From: SHVO01 sp050250575
Lineage (GTDB): Bacteria > Pseudomonadota > Alphaproteobacteria > Rhodospirillales > Rhodospirillaceae
Length of the DNA: 64,000 nucleotides
NCBI GenBank assembly: GCA_050250575.1
Contig: JBFWOJ010000020.1
Span: 1 to 64,000 of the forward strand
Direction: 5' to 3'
The notes under the pieces were generated by a model that saw only the letters and a list, made by a program, of their open reading frames with translations, was not told where the DNA came from and did no database searches. Below are positions 49,836-58,214 of this stretch, piece by piece. The translations under genes were made by a program, and so were the position numbers. The first letter of the stretch is position 1. The number at the start of each line of letters is the position of its first letter.

Positions 49836-52022
49836 TCACCGGATAAGGTCATTCAACACGTCAAACAGCTGCTGCGTCGTCGAGATCACCTTGGCGGACG
49901 CGGCGTAAGTCTGCTGGTAAACCATCAGCTGCGACATCTCCTCATCGAGGTTCACGCCCGAGATCTCCGAGTGCTTGAGCTCGAGGGCTTCGTGCAGGTC
50001 GGCCTGCAGCTTCATATTCGTGTCGGCAGCGGCCGCCTGGGTCGATGAACGCGAGACGATGGCTGCGCCGTAATCGGAGAAGCTGACGCTCGAGCCGGAG
50101 AGGGATCCCGCCGCCAGGAACGAGCCGTTGCCCGACATCAAGGTCGCCAGCTGGGCGATGACCGTGTTGTCGCCGCTGGCCAGCAGGTATTCGCCGGTGA
50201 GGGGGTCGAGCTTGATTTCGCCGCGCGAGATGCGCGAGCTGTCGTCGACCAGGGTCTGGCTCACCTGCATGTTCTGGGCGTAGCCGCTCGCGGTCCAATT
50301 GAGCCCGAGCGTATCCATGCCCGTGGTCCCGCCGACTTCGGTGATGATCAGATGCTCGCCTTCCTCATGCTGGATGCGCAGGCGCTGGCCGGATCCTTCC
50401 GGGATGATGTCGGCGCTGATGCGGTTCTGCAGCAGCGGGTCGGAGTTGATGCGGTCGCGGATCGCTTCCAGCGTGTCGGCTGGATTGATGGTGACCGTGG
50501 AAATCGTATTGGTGCCGCTCGCCATGCTGGTCGCATCGGCGAACTGCAGCGTGACGGCGCTCGCGATCCCGAGATTGTAGTTCTTCGGCTTGAATCCCGT
50601 ATCCCACTGCGAAAGGTTTTCGGCGGTGGTGAAATAGTCGTTCAAACCGAAGGTATTGGAGAACCCGAGGAAGCTCTTGTCGTACGTGCCGTCGCCGTCG
50701 AGGTCGATCTGCGCCGTGACATCCTGCTGGTCCGAGCCCTTGATCGCGGACTCTTCGTCGCGGAAAGCGATCCCGATCACATCGGTGCCGAGGTTGATTT
50801 CCATCCGGCCGTCGGCGTTGAAGGCAACGCTCGCGTTGACCAGCTGGGGATCCTGCGCCTGCACCCAGGTCTGGATGTCGCTCGCCAGCTGGTCGAGCGA
50901 GGACCCGTTGGTGAAATTGATGCCGGCGGTGTCGAACAGGCGGCTGGCGGCGATCTCTTCGCCCGCGGTGTTGTACAGCATGATCGTCGGCTCGGCGCCG
51001 GAGAAGCTGACTAGCTGCTCCGAAGGCGCAATGAAGGTGCGCGTGCCCGTCATGTTGTTGACGATGTTCGGGTACGAGGTGCCGCGGTTGTGCACCTGGT
51101 TCACCTGTTGCTTCATGGCGCGGGCGAGTTCGTCGATCTGCGCCTGCATGTCGGGCAGGGTGTTGTCGCGCATCTCGACCAGGGCTTTGATCTTGCCGCC
51201 GCGGATCGAACTCGTGATGTCGCGAACGCCGGCAAAGATGCCGTTGAAGTCGCCGCCGGCGTAGCTCGTCTGGGGGCCGACCTGGGTCAGCGCCACGTGG
51301 CTGATCGGCACCGCCGAGGAATCGACCAGGGTCGTGCCGTCGCTGGTGAACACCGTCAGCGAGCCATTGGCGTTCTTGAAGTAGCGGATGTCGATGGCCT
51401 CGGAGAGCTTGTTGAGCGCAATGTCGCGCTTGTCCTCCAGGTCTTCGGTCTGGCGGCTGGTCGCCGCGTTGAAGGCGATCTGGTCGTTGAGGAAGGCAAT
51501 GGTGTTCAGCTGGACGTTGACGTTCTGCACCGCCTGCTCGATCTCGATGTCCGCGTTCATGCGAAGCGTCTGCACGGTGCGGCTCATATCCGAGAGGTTG
51601 CGCGCCACCGACACCCCGGCCTGGATCGCGGCCAGCTGCTGGCTCACCGTCTCCGGCGCCGCGGTCAGGGTGGTGAAGTCCTGCTGCATGCGGTTGATCT
51701 GGTTCGAGATCGAGCTGTTCGACTGGGTCGTCCCGAAGGTGTCCTGCACCCGGCGATAGTAGCTGTTCTGGGTCGACAACAGGCCGAGCGCGCTCTTCTG
51801 GCCGCGAAGGTCGCGCAGGAGGTTCTGGTCGACCTTGTTGACGATGTCGCCGATGGCGACGCCCGCACCCATGCCCGCGAGAACGATCGACTGCGGCTGG
51901 AACTGCTTGCGCGTATAGCCTTCGGTCTGAACGTTGGCGATGTTGTTCGAAATGATGTCGAGGCCGGCCTGCGCCGATTGCAGGCCGGAGATCGCCGAGG
52001 TGAGGGCTAGGTTAAGGGACAC
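49836..52022 (-). CDS. flgK: Flagellar hook-associated protein FlgK
   Basis: 728 residues. N-terminal SGLQSAQAGLDIISNNIANV and QTEGYTRKQFQPQSIVLAGM are the axial-protein and FlgK signatures. The C-terminal ISGVNLDEEMSQLMVYQQTY and AASAKVISTTQQLFDVLNDL are characteristic. FlgK forms the first junction ring between hook and filament. It is 26 bases before flgL and follows the FlgN-like chaperone gene. Confidence 0.96.
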   Translation of the reverse strand: MSLNLALTSAISGLQSAQAGLDIISNNIANVQTEGYTRKQFQPQSIVLAGMGAGVAIGDIVNKVDQNLLRDLRGQKSALGLLSTQNSYYRRVQDTFGTTQSNSSISNQINRMQQDFTTLTAAPETVSQQLAAIQAGVSVARNLSDMSRTVQTLRMNADIEIEQAVQNVNVQLNTIAFLNDQIAFNAATSRQTEDLEDKRDIALNKLSEAIDIRYFKNANGSLTVFTSDGTTLVDSSAVPISHVALTQVGPQTSYAGGDFNGIFAGVRDITSSIRGGKIKALVEMRDNTLPDMQAQIDELARAMKQQVNQVHNRGTSYPNIVNNMTGTRTFIAPSEQLVSFSGAEPTIMLYNTAGEEIAASRLFDTAGINFTNGSSLDQLASDIQTWVQAQDPQLVNASVAFNADGRMEINLGTDVIGIAFRDEESAIKGSDQQDVTAQIDLDGDGTYDKSFLGFSNTFGLNDYFTTAENLSQWDTGFKPKNYNLGIASAVTLQFADATSMASGTNTISTVTINPADTLEAIRDRINSDPLLQNRISADIIPEGSGQRLRIQHEEGEHLIITEVGGTTGMDTLGLNWTASGYAQNMQVSQTLVDDSSRISRGEIKLDPLTGEYLLASGDNTVIAQLATLMSGNGSFLAAGSLSGSSVSFSDYGAAIVSRSSTQAAAADTNMKLQADLHEALELKHSEISGVNLDEEMSQLMVYQQTYAASAKVISTTQQLFDVLNDLIR

Positions 52023-52030
52023 GGCTCACC

Positions 52031-52591
52031 TCACATCGTCTGATTGAAGCTGACGGCGAGGCTGCGCTTGGTCACGGCGTACTGGCCGAGGGAGCCGGAG
52101 CGCGAGTAGGCGGCCGAGCGTTCTTCGTGGCGGTGCTTCAAGGCTTCCGTCACGGCGCCGAAGAACATATTGATCGCGTCGATATTGGCTCTCAGGAGGC
52201 TCGCGTTCTCCTGCATCAGTTGGCCGAGCTTCATCGCCATCTGGGCGATCGCGCTGCGGCGCGCGGGCTCGAGGCCGGCGAGCGCCGTCTTGTCCTTGTG
52301 CACGGCGTTCATATGGCCCTGGTAGAGCCGCGCGAGCTGTTCCTTGCGCTCGGTCAGCGCCTTGACCTCTTCCATCTTGTGCTTCTTCAGTGCGACGTTC
52401 TCCTTGGTCAGGAGATCGGTGAGCTGGCGCATCACCGAAGCAAGTTCGTCGGCCTTGGCGGTCGGCGGCACGGGGCGGCCGTTCGCCATCGTCCGCGCCT
52501 GCGGCTGTTGAGCCGGCATGCCCGGGCGCGCCGGCGTCTGCGGCGCTGTGCGCTGCATGTGGCTGGGAAGATCGCGGCGAACCATGTTCAT
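52031..52591 (-). CDS. FlgN-like flagellar export chaperone
   Basis: 186 residues. A Pro/Gln-rich N-terminus (1-45) precedes a long alpha-helical region (about 47-165) with LASVMRQLTDLLTKENVALK and KALTERKEQLARLYQGHMNA, which fits the FlgN fold. FlgN binds FlgK and FlgL before export, and the gene directly precedes flgK. The C-terminal tail (SRSGSLGQYAVTKRSLAVSF) would be the substrate-release segment. Sequence similarity is weak, so the name leans on context. Confidence 0.75.
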   Translation of the reverse strand: MNMVRRDLPSHMQRTAPQTPARPGMPAQQPQARTMANGRPVPPTAKADELASVMRQLTDLLTKENVALKKHKMEEVKALTERKEQLARLYQGHMNAVHKDKTALAGLEPARRSAIAQMAMKLGQLMQENASLLRANIDAINMFFGAVTEALKHRHEERSAAYSRSGSLGQYAVTKRSLAVSFNQTM

Positions 52592-52615
52592 GACGTCAAC
52601 TCTTTATACTCTCAC

Positions 52616-53083
52616 CTAGAACGAGCGCCGGACCGGCATGGCGGGCGGCTGGCTGCGGGTCTGCAGGTCGGCGCCGTTGCTCTCGCGCGGTGCGATCGGG
52701 CTGCGTCCGGTCGCGTCCGCATCGCGCTGCTCCTGCGCCATCAGCATCCCGCGCATGACATGGTCGGCGATGCCGAGCTTGTTCGACTTCGCCAGCTCCT
52801 TGCCGTACTCCTGGTTCAACATCGACCGCCACATTTGCTCGCCGTGGCCGCCGCCAAACATCGGGTTGGGTTCAATGCCGGCCATCATGTGCTCCATCAT
52901 CTGACCGATGAAAAAAGCTTCGAATTCCTGCGCCGCCTCGCGCACCTTCTTCTCGTCCGCTGCCGACATCTGCAGGCCGGGCACGGCCTTCGCAGGCACG
53001 CCGGCTTTTTTCGTGGCCTGGGCGGAAAGCCCGGTCACGTAGGCGTCCTTGGCGTTGTCGAGCAGCGAAGCGGCGTCCATCAT
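52616..53083 (-). CDS. flgJ: Rod-binding protein FlgJ (N-terminal domain only)
   Basis: 155 residues. The rod-binding domain is clear: KKVREAAQEFEAFFIGQMME, HMMAGIEPNPMFGGGHGEQM and LNQEYGKELAKSNKLGIADH. The C-terminal muramidase domain of enterobacterial FlgJ is absent, as is normal in alphaproteobacteria where the gene is also called cheL; a separate peptidoglycan hydrolase must serve. It lies between flgI and the FlgN-like gene. Confidence 0.9.
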   Translation of the reverse strand: MMDAASLLDNAKDAYVTGLSAQATKKAGVPAKAVPGLQMSAADEKKVREAAQEFEAFFIGQMMEHMMAGIEPNPMFGGGHGEQMWRSMLNQEYGKELAKSNKLGIADHVMRGMLMAQEQRDADATGRSPIAPRESNGADLQTRSQPPAMPVRRSF

Positions 53084-53107
53084 CTTGAGCCCTGAAAACT
53101 TTCTCGC

Positions 53108-54277
53108 TTACATCACGTCGATTTCGGCCTGCAGCGCGCCGGCGGCTTTGATCGCCTGCAGGATCGAGATCATGTCGCGCGGGCCCACGCCCAGCGCGTT
53201 CAGCCCGTTCACCAGCTCCTGCAGCGAGACGCCGCCGTCGACCACGGCCAGGCGCCGGTCGCTGTCGTCGTCGATCTCGATGTCGGTCCGCGGCACCACC
53301 ACCGTTTCACCGGTCTCCGAGAACGGCGCCGGCTGCGAGACCTGCGGCGTTTCGGTGACGCGGATGGTGAGGTTGCCCTGGGCAATGGCGACGGTGGAAA
53401 TGCGCACGTCGTCGCCGATGACGATCACGCCGGTGTTTTCGTCGATCACGACGCGGGCCGGTGAATCCGGCTCGACCCGCAGCTGCTCGACCGCGGTCAT
53501 GAGCTCCACCATGGTGCCGGTGTAGCCTTCCGGCTGCACGATCTGCACCGTGCCCGGGTCGAGCGCCGCCGAAGCGGTGGTGCCGAGATAGGCGTTGATG
53601 GCGTCCGAGATCCGGCGCGCGGTGGTCAGGTCCGGGTTATGCAGCGAGACCTTCACCGCCTTCATGCCGGCGAGTTCGAAATTCACTTCGCGCTCCACCG
53701 TCGCGCCGTTGGGGATGCGCCCGCTCGTGGGAACGCCGCGGCTGACCACCGCCGCCGCGCCCTGCGCGACGAAGCCGCCGACCTGCACGTTGCCCTGCGC
53801 GAGGGCATAGACTTCGCCGTCCGCGCCCATCAGCGGCGTGACCGCGAGCGCGCCGCCCTGCAGGCTCTCGGCGTCGCCGATCGCGCTGATGGTCACATCG
53901 ACCTTGCCGCCCTGGCGGGCGAACGGCGGCAGCACCGCCGTCACCATCACCGCCGCCACGTTCGCGGTCTCGAGGCGGTCGTCGCGGCTGTTGATGCCGA
54001 GCCGCTCGAGCATGCCGAGCAGCGACTGTTTGGTGGCGCCGATCTTCTTGAGGTCGTCGCCGGTGCCTTGCAGGCCGAACACCAGGCCGTAACCGACCAG
54101 CACGTTCTCGCGCACGCCTTCGAAACCGGCGATGTCCTTCACCCGGCTCGCGGCGTGGGCCGAGCTCGCGCTCAAAAGCAGCGCGAACATCAGCACGTGG
54201 ATGCCGACCATCCACAGGCGGTCGAGCCAATTGATCCGTGGCGGCATCTTGGAAACGCGGCGGCAAACGGCAGTCAT
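53108..54277 (-). CDS. flgI: Flagellar P-ring protein FlgI
   Basis: 389 residues from the ATG at 54275-54277 (GAGG six bases before). A long basic lead into a signal peptide (LWMVGIHVLMFALLLSASSA, cleavage near AHA-A) is followed by RVKDIAGFEGVRENVLVGYG, GLQGTGDDLKKIGATKQSLL and a C-terminal SLQELVNGLNALGVGPRDMI. FlgI assembles around the rod in the periplasm. First gene of the operon, behind a good sigma-54 promoter. Confidence 0.96.
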   Translation of the reverse strand: MTAVCRRVSKMPPRINWLDRLWMVGIHVLMFALLLSASSAHAASRVKDIAGFEGVRENVLVGYGLVFGLQGTGDDLKKIGATKQSLLGMLERLGINSRDDRLETANVAAVMVTAVLPPFARQGGKVDVTISAIGDAESLQGGALAVTPLMGADGEVYALAQGNVQVGGFVAQGAAAVVSRGVPTSGRIPNGATVEREVNFELAGMKAVKVSLHNPDLTTARRISDAINAYLGTTASAALDPGTVQIVQPEGYTGTMVELMTAVEQLRVEPDSPARVVIDENTGVIVIGDDVRISTVAIAQGNLTIRVTETPQVSQPAPFSETGETVVVPRTDIEIDDDSDRRLAVVDGGVSLQELVNGLNALGVGPRDMISILQAIKAAGALQAEIDVM

Positions 54278-54349
54278 GTCATCCTCGTTCTTCTCGCGCG
54301 CGCCGAAAGACGGATTACGGGCGCACACGTACTTTCCCAACGCCTTCGA

Positions 54350-54365
54350 TGCGAAAAGCGTGCCA
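54350..54365 (-). promoter_or_regulatory. Sigma-54 promoter of the flgI operon
   Basis: On the minus strand this reads TGGCACGCTTTTCGCA, matching TGGCACG-N4-TTGCA except for one base (TCGCA), with exact GG-N10-GC spacing. Transcription would start near 54338, about 60 bases before flgI. Confidence 0.85.
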
Positions 54366-54522
54366 GCTTCAAACTCTTCTTAAGTCTTTGAAATTACGAT
54401 GATTTGCGAAGGGGGAGGCGCGCTCTGGGGGGCTCCGGTGGTACTTCCCGCCCATCGCTCCCGGCAATTCTTACCCGGTTGAGCCGGGGCATTTCCGGGC
54501 GACATATGATATTAACCGTCGG

Positions 54523-54540
54523 CGGCCAAAATAGTGGCCG
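54523..54540. promoter_or_regulatory. Inverted repeat in the flgI-fliX intergenic region
   Basis: CGGCCA-N6-TGGCCG (54523-54528 and 54535-54540) lies 39 bases before fliX and about 160 bases upstream of the flgI promoter. That distance fits an upstream or enhancer-type site for FlbD, but no FlbD consensus was matched. Confidence 0.3.
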
Positions 54541-54578
54541 TACAATCGTTTAGTCTGTGCTGGAAAGCCGAGAACAGA

Positions 54579-55031
54579 GTGAAGGTCGAAGGCCCCAAAT
54601 CCACATCCTCCGTCCGGGGTCCCGGCGCGGCCCGCAAGGCCGGACCGGCCGCGAAGGCCGGCGAGTTCGCCGCCGAGCTCGACAAGGTCTCGGGTGCCGA
54701 CGAGGCCGCGGGCGCCGAAGGTCCGTCCGAGGTCTCCGGCATCGCCAACGTCGGCGGCATCCTCGCCGCTCAGTCCGTCGCGGCCGAGGGCGCGCCCGAC
54801 CATCAGGAGCGCAAGCGCCGCGCCCAGCGCGGCGTCGAACTTCTCGACCGGCTCGAGGATCTCCGCCGCGGGCTGCTGCTCGGTACGATCCCCAAGGACA
54901 AGCTCGGCGAGCTTGCCCGCATGGTGCGCGAAAAGCGCGAGCGCGGCGCCGACGCCGTCATCTCCCGCCTTCTGGACGAGATCGAACTGCGCGCCGAGGT
55001 GGAGATCGCCAAGCTCAGCCGGCGTATCTGA
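54579..55031 (+). CDS. fliX: Flagellar assembly regulator FliX
   Basis: 150 residues from a GTG at 54579, chosen because the product then starts (V/M)KVEGPK as FliX proteins do. An Ala/Gly/Glu-rich first half precedes the conserved helical part QRGVELLDRLEDLRRGLLLG and IPKDKLGELARMVREKRERG with LLDEIELRAEVEIAKL. FliX modulates FlbD activity in response to early flagellar assembly. It is divergent from flgI. Confidence 0.9.
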   Translation: MKVEGPKSTSSVRGPGAARKAGPAAKAGEFAAELDKVSGADEAAGAEGPSEVSGIANVGGILAAQSVAAEGAPDHQERKRRAQRGVELLDRLEDLRRGLLLGTIPKDKLGELARMVREKRERGADAVISRLLDEIELRAEVEIAKLSRRI

Positions 55032-55085
55032 TCCCTGCGCCCGGCCTTCAGCGCCAGGCCGCCCTGGCGCGCCGTTGTTCCACGG

Positions 55086-55304
55086 CTAATGCGCGCGATC
55101 GGTCGCCGGTCGCTGCGGCGTGCCTTTGGACTCTAATTCGTCCGCGATTCTGTCCCACGCGATGGCCTCGGCCTGGAAATAGCGCCGCGTCCGCTCCGAG
55201 AGATCCAAAGCCGCCATGTCGCGGCACGCCGCGGCGCGGGCGCGCGCGGATGCAGCTGTCTTGTGTCCGCAGGAGCGCAAGGGGTCCGGATCGTGCAGTG
55301 GCAT
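55086..55304 (-). CDS. Small hypothetical protein
   Basis: 72 residues; AGGTGA precedes the ATG at 55302-55304. It has two cysteines (about 12 and 28) and a helical segment, DMAALDLSERTRRYFQAEAI with AWDRIADELES, which resembles small alphaproteobacterial proteins of unknown role. The gene is convergent with fliX. Support is moderate. Confidence 0.5.
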   Translation of the reverse strand: MPLHDPDPLRSCGHKTAASARARAAACRDMAALDLSERTRRYFQAEAIAWDRIADELESKGTPQRPATDRAH

Positions 55305-55638
55305 CGGTCACCTATCGGCATGAGGACGGGATAACTTGCGCGCCGTCCTCAGGTTCCTGGTGCTGCGCCAAATGACCGATATGTGTGCGTCGGTCTAACC
55401 CACAGCAAAATGGAGTGTCCGTCGGCGCGACGCGCTCCGGGCCATGCGGCGCTCTCCCTGAACGCTTGCATTGCCGCACCGCACCTCATTCCCGCTAAAA
55501 TTTGACGCCGCGCGGCCGATTTTGTTCGATTTCAAATCGAAAAATGTCGCGCTTACAACGAGATAGTGCACCTTGCGGAGCGGGGTGCGCTCCCCATATA
55601 TTCCCGCGCCATTTGGCGACACGGAGCGCAGGTTCAAC
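55305..55638. other. Intergenic region upstream of dksA
   Basis: 334 bases without a supported gene, less GC-rich than its surroundings. It should carry the dksA promoter. A symmetric stretch GATTTCAAATC lies near 55529-55539, within ATTTTGTTCGATTTCAAATC; nothing else was recognised. Confidence 0.4.
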
Positions 55639-56058
55639 ATGACGATTACGGTTCCGCCGGATTACCGGCCCTCCGAAAAAGAACCGTTCATGAATCCGAA
55701 GCAGCAGGCGTATTTCCGCCGCAAGCTCCTGACCTGGCGCGGCGAGTTGCTCAAGGAATCCGAAGAAACGCTCGAGAGCCTGCAGCAGGAAGGCGGCGCG
55801 CAGGAGCCAGACCTTGCCGATCGCGCCTCCACGGAAATGGAACGCTCGCTCGAGCTGCGGACACGCGACCGCGCGCGGAAGCTCATCTCCAAGATCGACG
55901 CCGCGCTGCATCGTCTTGAGGAAGGCACCTACGGTTACTGCGAAGAGACGGGCGAGCCCATCAGCTTGAAGCGGCTCGAGGCGCGCCCGATCGCGACGCT
56001 CTCCCTCGAAGCGCAGGAACGTCACGAGCGGATGGAACGCACGCACCGCTCCGACTAG
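55639..56058 (+). CDS. dksA: DksA-type RNA polymerase-binding regulator
   Basis: 139 residues from the ATG at 55639. The N-terminal coiled coil carries the tip motif DLADRAS; RDRARKLISKIDAALHRLEE and GTYGYCEETGEPISLKRLEA follow. Of the four zinc-finger cysteines of E. coli DksA only the first remains; the others are Thr, Ser and Ala, a known state in alphaproteobacteria. It would work with ppGpp at the polymerase secondary channel to tune rRNA and other promoters. It is located near fliX and flgI. Confidence 0.93.
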   Translation: MTITVPPDYRPSEKEPFMNPKQQAYFRRKLLTWRGELLKESEETLESLQQEGGAQEPDLADRASTEMERSLELRTRDRARKLISKIDAALHRLEEGTYGYCEETGEPISLKRLEARPIATLSLEAQERHERMERTHRSD

Positions 56059-56075
56059 GAACGGGCGGGCGGCGC

Positions 56076-56279
56076 CTAGGCCCTCAGCTTCGCGCTTTCC
56101 CAGTCATTGATCAGCTTCTTCGAACGCGCGACTTGGCCGGCCTGTTGCGCCAGCGTTTCCCAGTGGTCGGCGACGTCCAGGATGGTATCGCGAAGATCGC
56201 CGGACATATGCGACGCCAGCGCGCGCAGTTCGGCCGAGCGGGACCGGTAGGCGTCTTCCATGTTGACCTGAAGGTCCAT
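56076..56279 (-). CDS. Small helical hypothetical protein
   Basis: 67 residues, predicted helical (AELRALASHMSGDLRDTILD and VADHWETLAQQAGQVARSKK). AAGG lies eight bases before the ATG. Last of four closely spaced small genes on the minus strand, 22 bases after the previous stop. Function unknown. Confidence 0.55.
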   Translation of the reverse strand: MDLQVNMEDAYRSRSAELRALASHMSGDLRDTILDVADHWETLAQQAGQVARSKKLINDWESAKLRA

Positions 56280-56301
56280 CGGCGAAACCTTGTTACAGAA
56301 A

Positions 56302-56658
56302 TCAGTGAGAGGAGGGCTGGGCGTCGATCAGACAACGCATCGCCCCGCGATTAAGTTGCGCCTGCCGCGGCTCTCTTGTCGGGCCTTTGTTCCGGTCCGA
56401 GGTCTTTCCGTGCTGGCCTCCACCCGCCAGTGCGGCGCGTGCCATGCGGTTGGCCGCCTGCAGGGGGTGGAGGTTCGACTGCCGGCGCACGAGCACCAGT
56501 TCGTCCGCATCCCACACCTCGACCGCGGAGGTTTCCGGCGCGCGTGCTTGCCGCAGCGCCGCGTCCGCCGCGGCCCGGCAATCCGGTGCGGTGATCTTCA
56601 GGGTTTTCTCCGATCTCATGAAGCCGGCACTGCGCACGATGCAGCGGTAGCTCTTCAC
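56302..56658 (-). CDS. Hypothetical protein, translationally coupled
   Basis: 118 residues from a GTG whose bases overlap the previous stop (GTGA). The N-terminal half (MKSYRCIVRSAGFMRSEKTL and VEVWDADELVLVRRQ) looks like a small conserved alpha/beta domain; the C-terminal third is Arg/Gly/Gln-rich and probably disordered. Third gene of the small-protein operon. Function unknown. Confidence 0.6.
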   Translation of the reverse strand: MKSYRCIVRSAGFMRSEKTLKITAPDCRAAADAALRQARAPETSAVEVWDADELVLVRRQSNLHPLQAANRMARAALAGGGQHGKTSDRNKGPTREPRQAQLNRGAMRCLIDAQPSSH

Positions 56659-56894
56659 GGACGCCGCTCCGGCCCCCGTCGGCTCGACAGCAGGCTTCGC
56701 ACCGCCACCGCGTGGATCTTCGGGTTCCAGCCCAGCACCCGGCAGTAAGCCTCGCCGGCGCGGCGGGCCTGCTCTTCCGAGGTGAAAATTCCCATGAGGG
56801 TTTTCGCCCGTCCGCGGAAGGTGACGGTGACGGTTTTGCGGTACGCGTCGTAGCTCACCCGCATGCCGGGCTCATAGTGAGGGATGTCGGTCAT
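56655..56894 (-). CDS. Hypothetical protein
   Basis: 79 residues. YDAYRKTVTVTFRGRAKTLM and SEEQARRAGEAYCRVLGWNP suggest a small AP2-like or beta-beta-beta-alpha fold, but no family is claimed. It starts 7 bases after the previous gene and overlaps the next by the GTGA arrangement. Confidence 0.6.
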   Translation of the reverse strand: MTDIPHYEPGMRVSYDAYRKTVTVTFRGRAKTLMGIFTSEEQARRAGEAYCRVLGWNPKIHAVAVRSLLSSRRGPERRP

Positions 56895-56901
56895 GGTGAT
56901 G

Positions 56902-57171
56902 TTATTGCTTGTCGACGGCGTTGTCGGTTTCGCCCGCCCGCATCGCGCCCGCTGGCATCCCGGCCGCTGGAGAGTCTTCCACCCGCCAGCCGCCGCGACG
57001 GAAAGTGCCCATGAGCATGGTGTCGCCGGTCGGCCGGTTCTCGATCACGACCACGTCGCGCGGATCTTGGCGCGACAGCAGCTTCGCCATCGACATGGCG
57101 GAGTGTTTGTCGTCGACCGCGGCGATGAAGGCCCGGCCGCCGTCGGAATCGTTGAAGTACAAAGCGAACAT
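56902..57171 (-). CDS. Hypothetical protein, first of small-gene operon
   Basis: 89 residues (MFALYFNDSDGGRAFIAAVD, then RDVVVIENRPTGDTMLMGTF). Compact alpha/beta start with an Ala/Gly/Asp-rich tail. No signal peptide or membrane segment. Leads the run of four small genes ending at 56076. Confidence 0.55.
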   Translation of the reverse strand: MFALYFNDSDGGRAFIAAVDDKHSAMSMAKLLSRQDPRDVVVIENRPTGDTMLMGTFRRGGWRVEDSPAAGMPAGAMRAGETDNAVDKQ

Positions 57172-57382
57172 AACGACCAGTGCCCCTCATGCGCCTACCG
57201 GTGAAGTGAAACGGCGAACCCGGAAATTTGTTCCAGTAATTTCAGTGGGTTAGCGCCTGGAACTTATCTTCGGATAACCTATTGAAAGAGTTCGATAAAT
57301 CGCTCCGGCGCGAAGCCCTTGCAAAATTTCGCTTAAATCTATGGTGTGTGGGCAACCGTATTTTCCTGTGAGGGAGTCCCTT

Positions 57383-57955
57383 ATGAGCCTGCTGCGCCGC
57401 CGTTTTCTCACTCTTGTTACAAGTGCCGCCGTGGCATGCCTGGCGCCTCCCGCGATGGCCGCCACCGGGAAGTTCGTCGGCGACGGCGGCATCGAACTCG
57501 ATGCTCCCTATGTCCCCACCCCCCAGCCCGTGGTCGATGCGATGCTACGCATCGCCAGTGTCGGTCCCGACGATATCGTCTACGACCTTGGCTCCGGCGA
57601 CGGCCGGCTCGTGATCTCCGCGGTGCGCGATTTCGGCGCGAAGAAAGGTGTCGGCGTCGACATCGATCCTGTGCGCATCAAGGAAGCCAACGCCAATGCC
57701 AAGGGTGGCGGCGTTGCCGATAGGGTCGCGTTCCACCAGCAGGATCTCTTCAAATTCGATTTCACCGAAGCGACCGTGCTCACGATGTACTTGCTGCCCG
57801 ACATGATCGCGAAGCTGCGGCCGCAGCTCGTGGCGATGAAGCCCGGCACGCGTATCGTCGCGCACGACTTCTCGATCCCCGATTGGGAGCCCGAGAAGAC
57901 CGATCACGTGGGCAGCGCGACGATCTTCTTCTATACGGTGCCTGCGAAAAAATGA
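57383..57955 (+). CDS. Exported SAM-dependent methyltransferase-like protein
   Basis: 190 residues from the ATG at 57383 (AGGGAG upstream). The N-terminus has a twin-arginine-like signal, RRRFLTL, then hydrophobic VTSAAVACLAPPAMA. The mature protein is a class I methyltransferase: PTPQPVVDAMLRIASVGPDD, motif I VYDLGSGDGRLVISAVRDFG, an acidic motif II (GVGVDIDPVRIKEA) and HQQDLFKFDF. An exported methyltransferase is unusual because SAM is cytoplasmic; Tat export of a folded enzyme with bound cofactor, or a non-enzymatic role, are possible. Confidence 0.85.
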   Translation: MSLLRRRFLTLVTSAAVACLAPPAMAATGKFVGDGGIELDAPYVPTPQPVVDAMLRIASVGPDDIVYDLGSGDGRLVISAVRDFGAKKGVGVDIDPVRIKEANANAKGGGVADRVAFHQQDLFKFDFTEATVLTMYLLPDMIAKLRPQLVAMKPGTRIVAHDFSIPDWEPEKTDHVGSATIFFYTVPAKK

Positions 57956-58112
57956 CGGCGCGGTGACATCCGTGCGTCGTTGAGCGGCGCGGCTTTCTTC
58001 GAATCTTTTGTGCGTAGCGCGAAGCGGTGCGCTGCAGACACGGGGATCAATGTAGTTTCGAAGGCAGGTTTTTTTCCGGTGCGGCGGCGCGGCCGTGAAA
58101 GAATGTGAACAA

Positions 58113-58144
58113 AAACCGCCGCCTGTCTTTCAAGGCGGCGGTTT
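58113..58144 (-). terminator. Terminator after the OB-fold protein gene
   Basis: A 12-base perfect stem (AAACCGCCGCCT at 58113-58124 with its inverse at 58133-58144) and an 8-base loop; on the minus strand the tail is TTTTTG. It lies about 70 bases past the gene ending at 58215. Confidence 0.85.
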
Positions 58145-58214
58145 CTGGCTACGACTTTCGCCGTTCTCTATTCCGGCGCATGCTTCGACCACCCTGCGCC
58201 CGGGGCTCTCGTCG

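Noticed and set aside
48328..49908. 526-codon plus-strand frame opposite flgL
   Set aside because: Shadow of the flgL coding strand; Arg/His/Val-rich composition and no domain.
55395..55640. 81-codon minus-strand frame upstream of dksA
   Set aside because: Lies in the presumed dksA promoter region, has atypical composition and no ribosome site.
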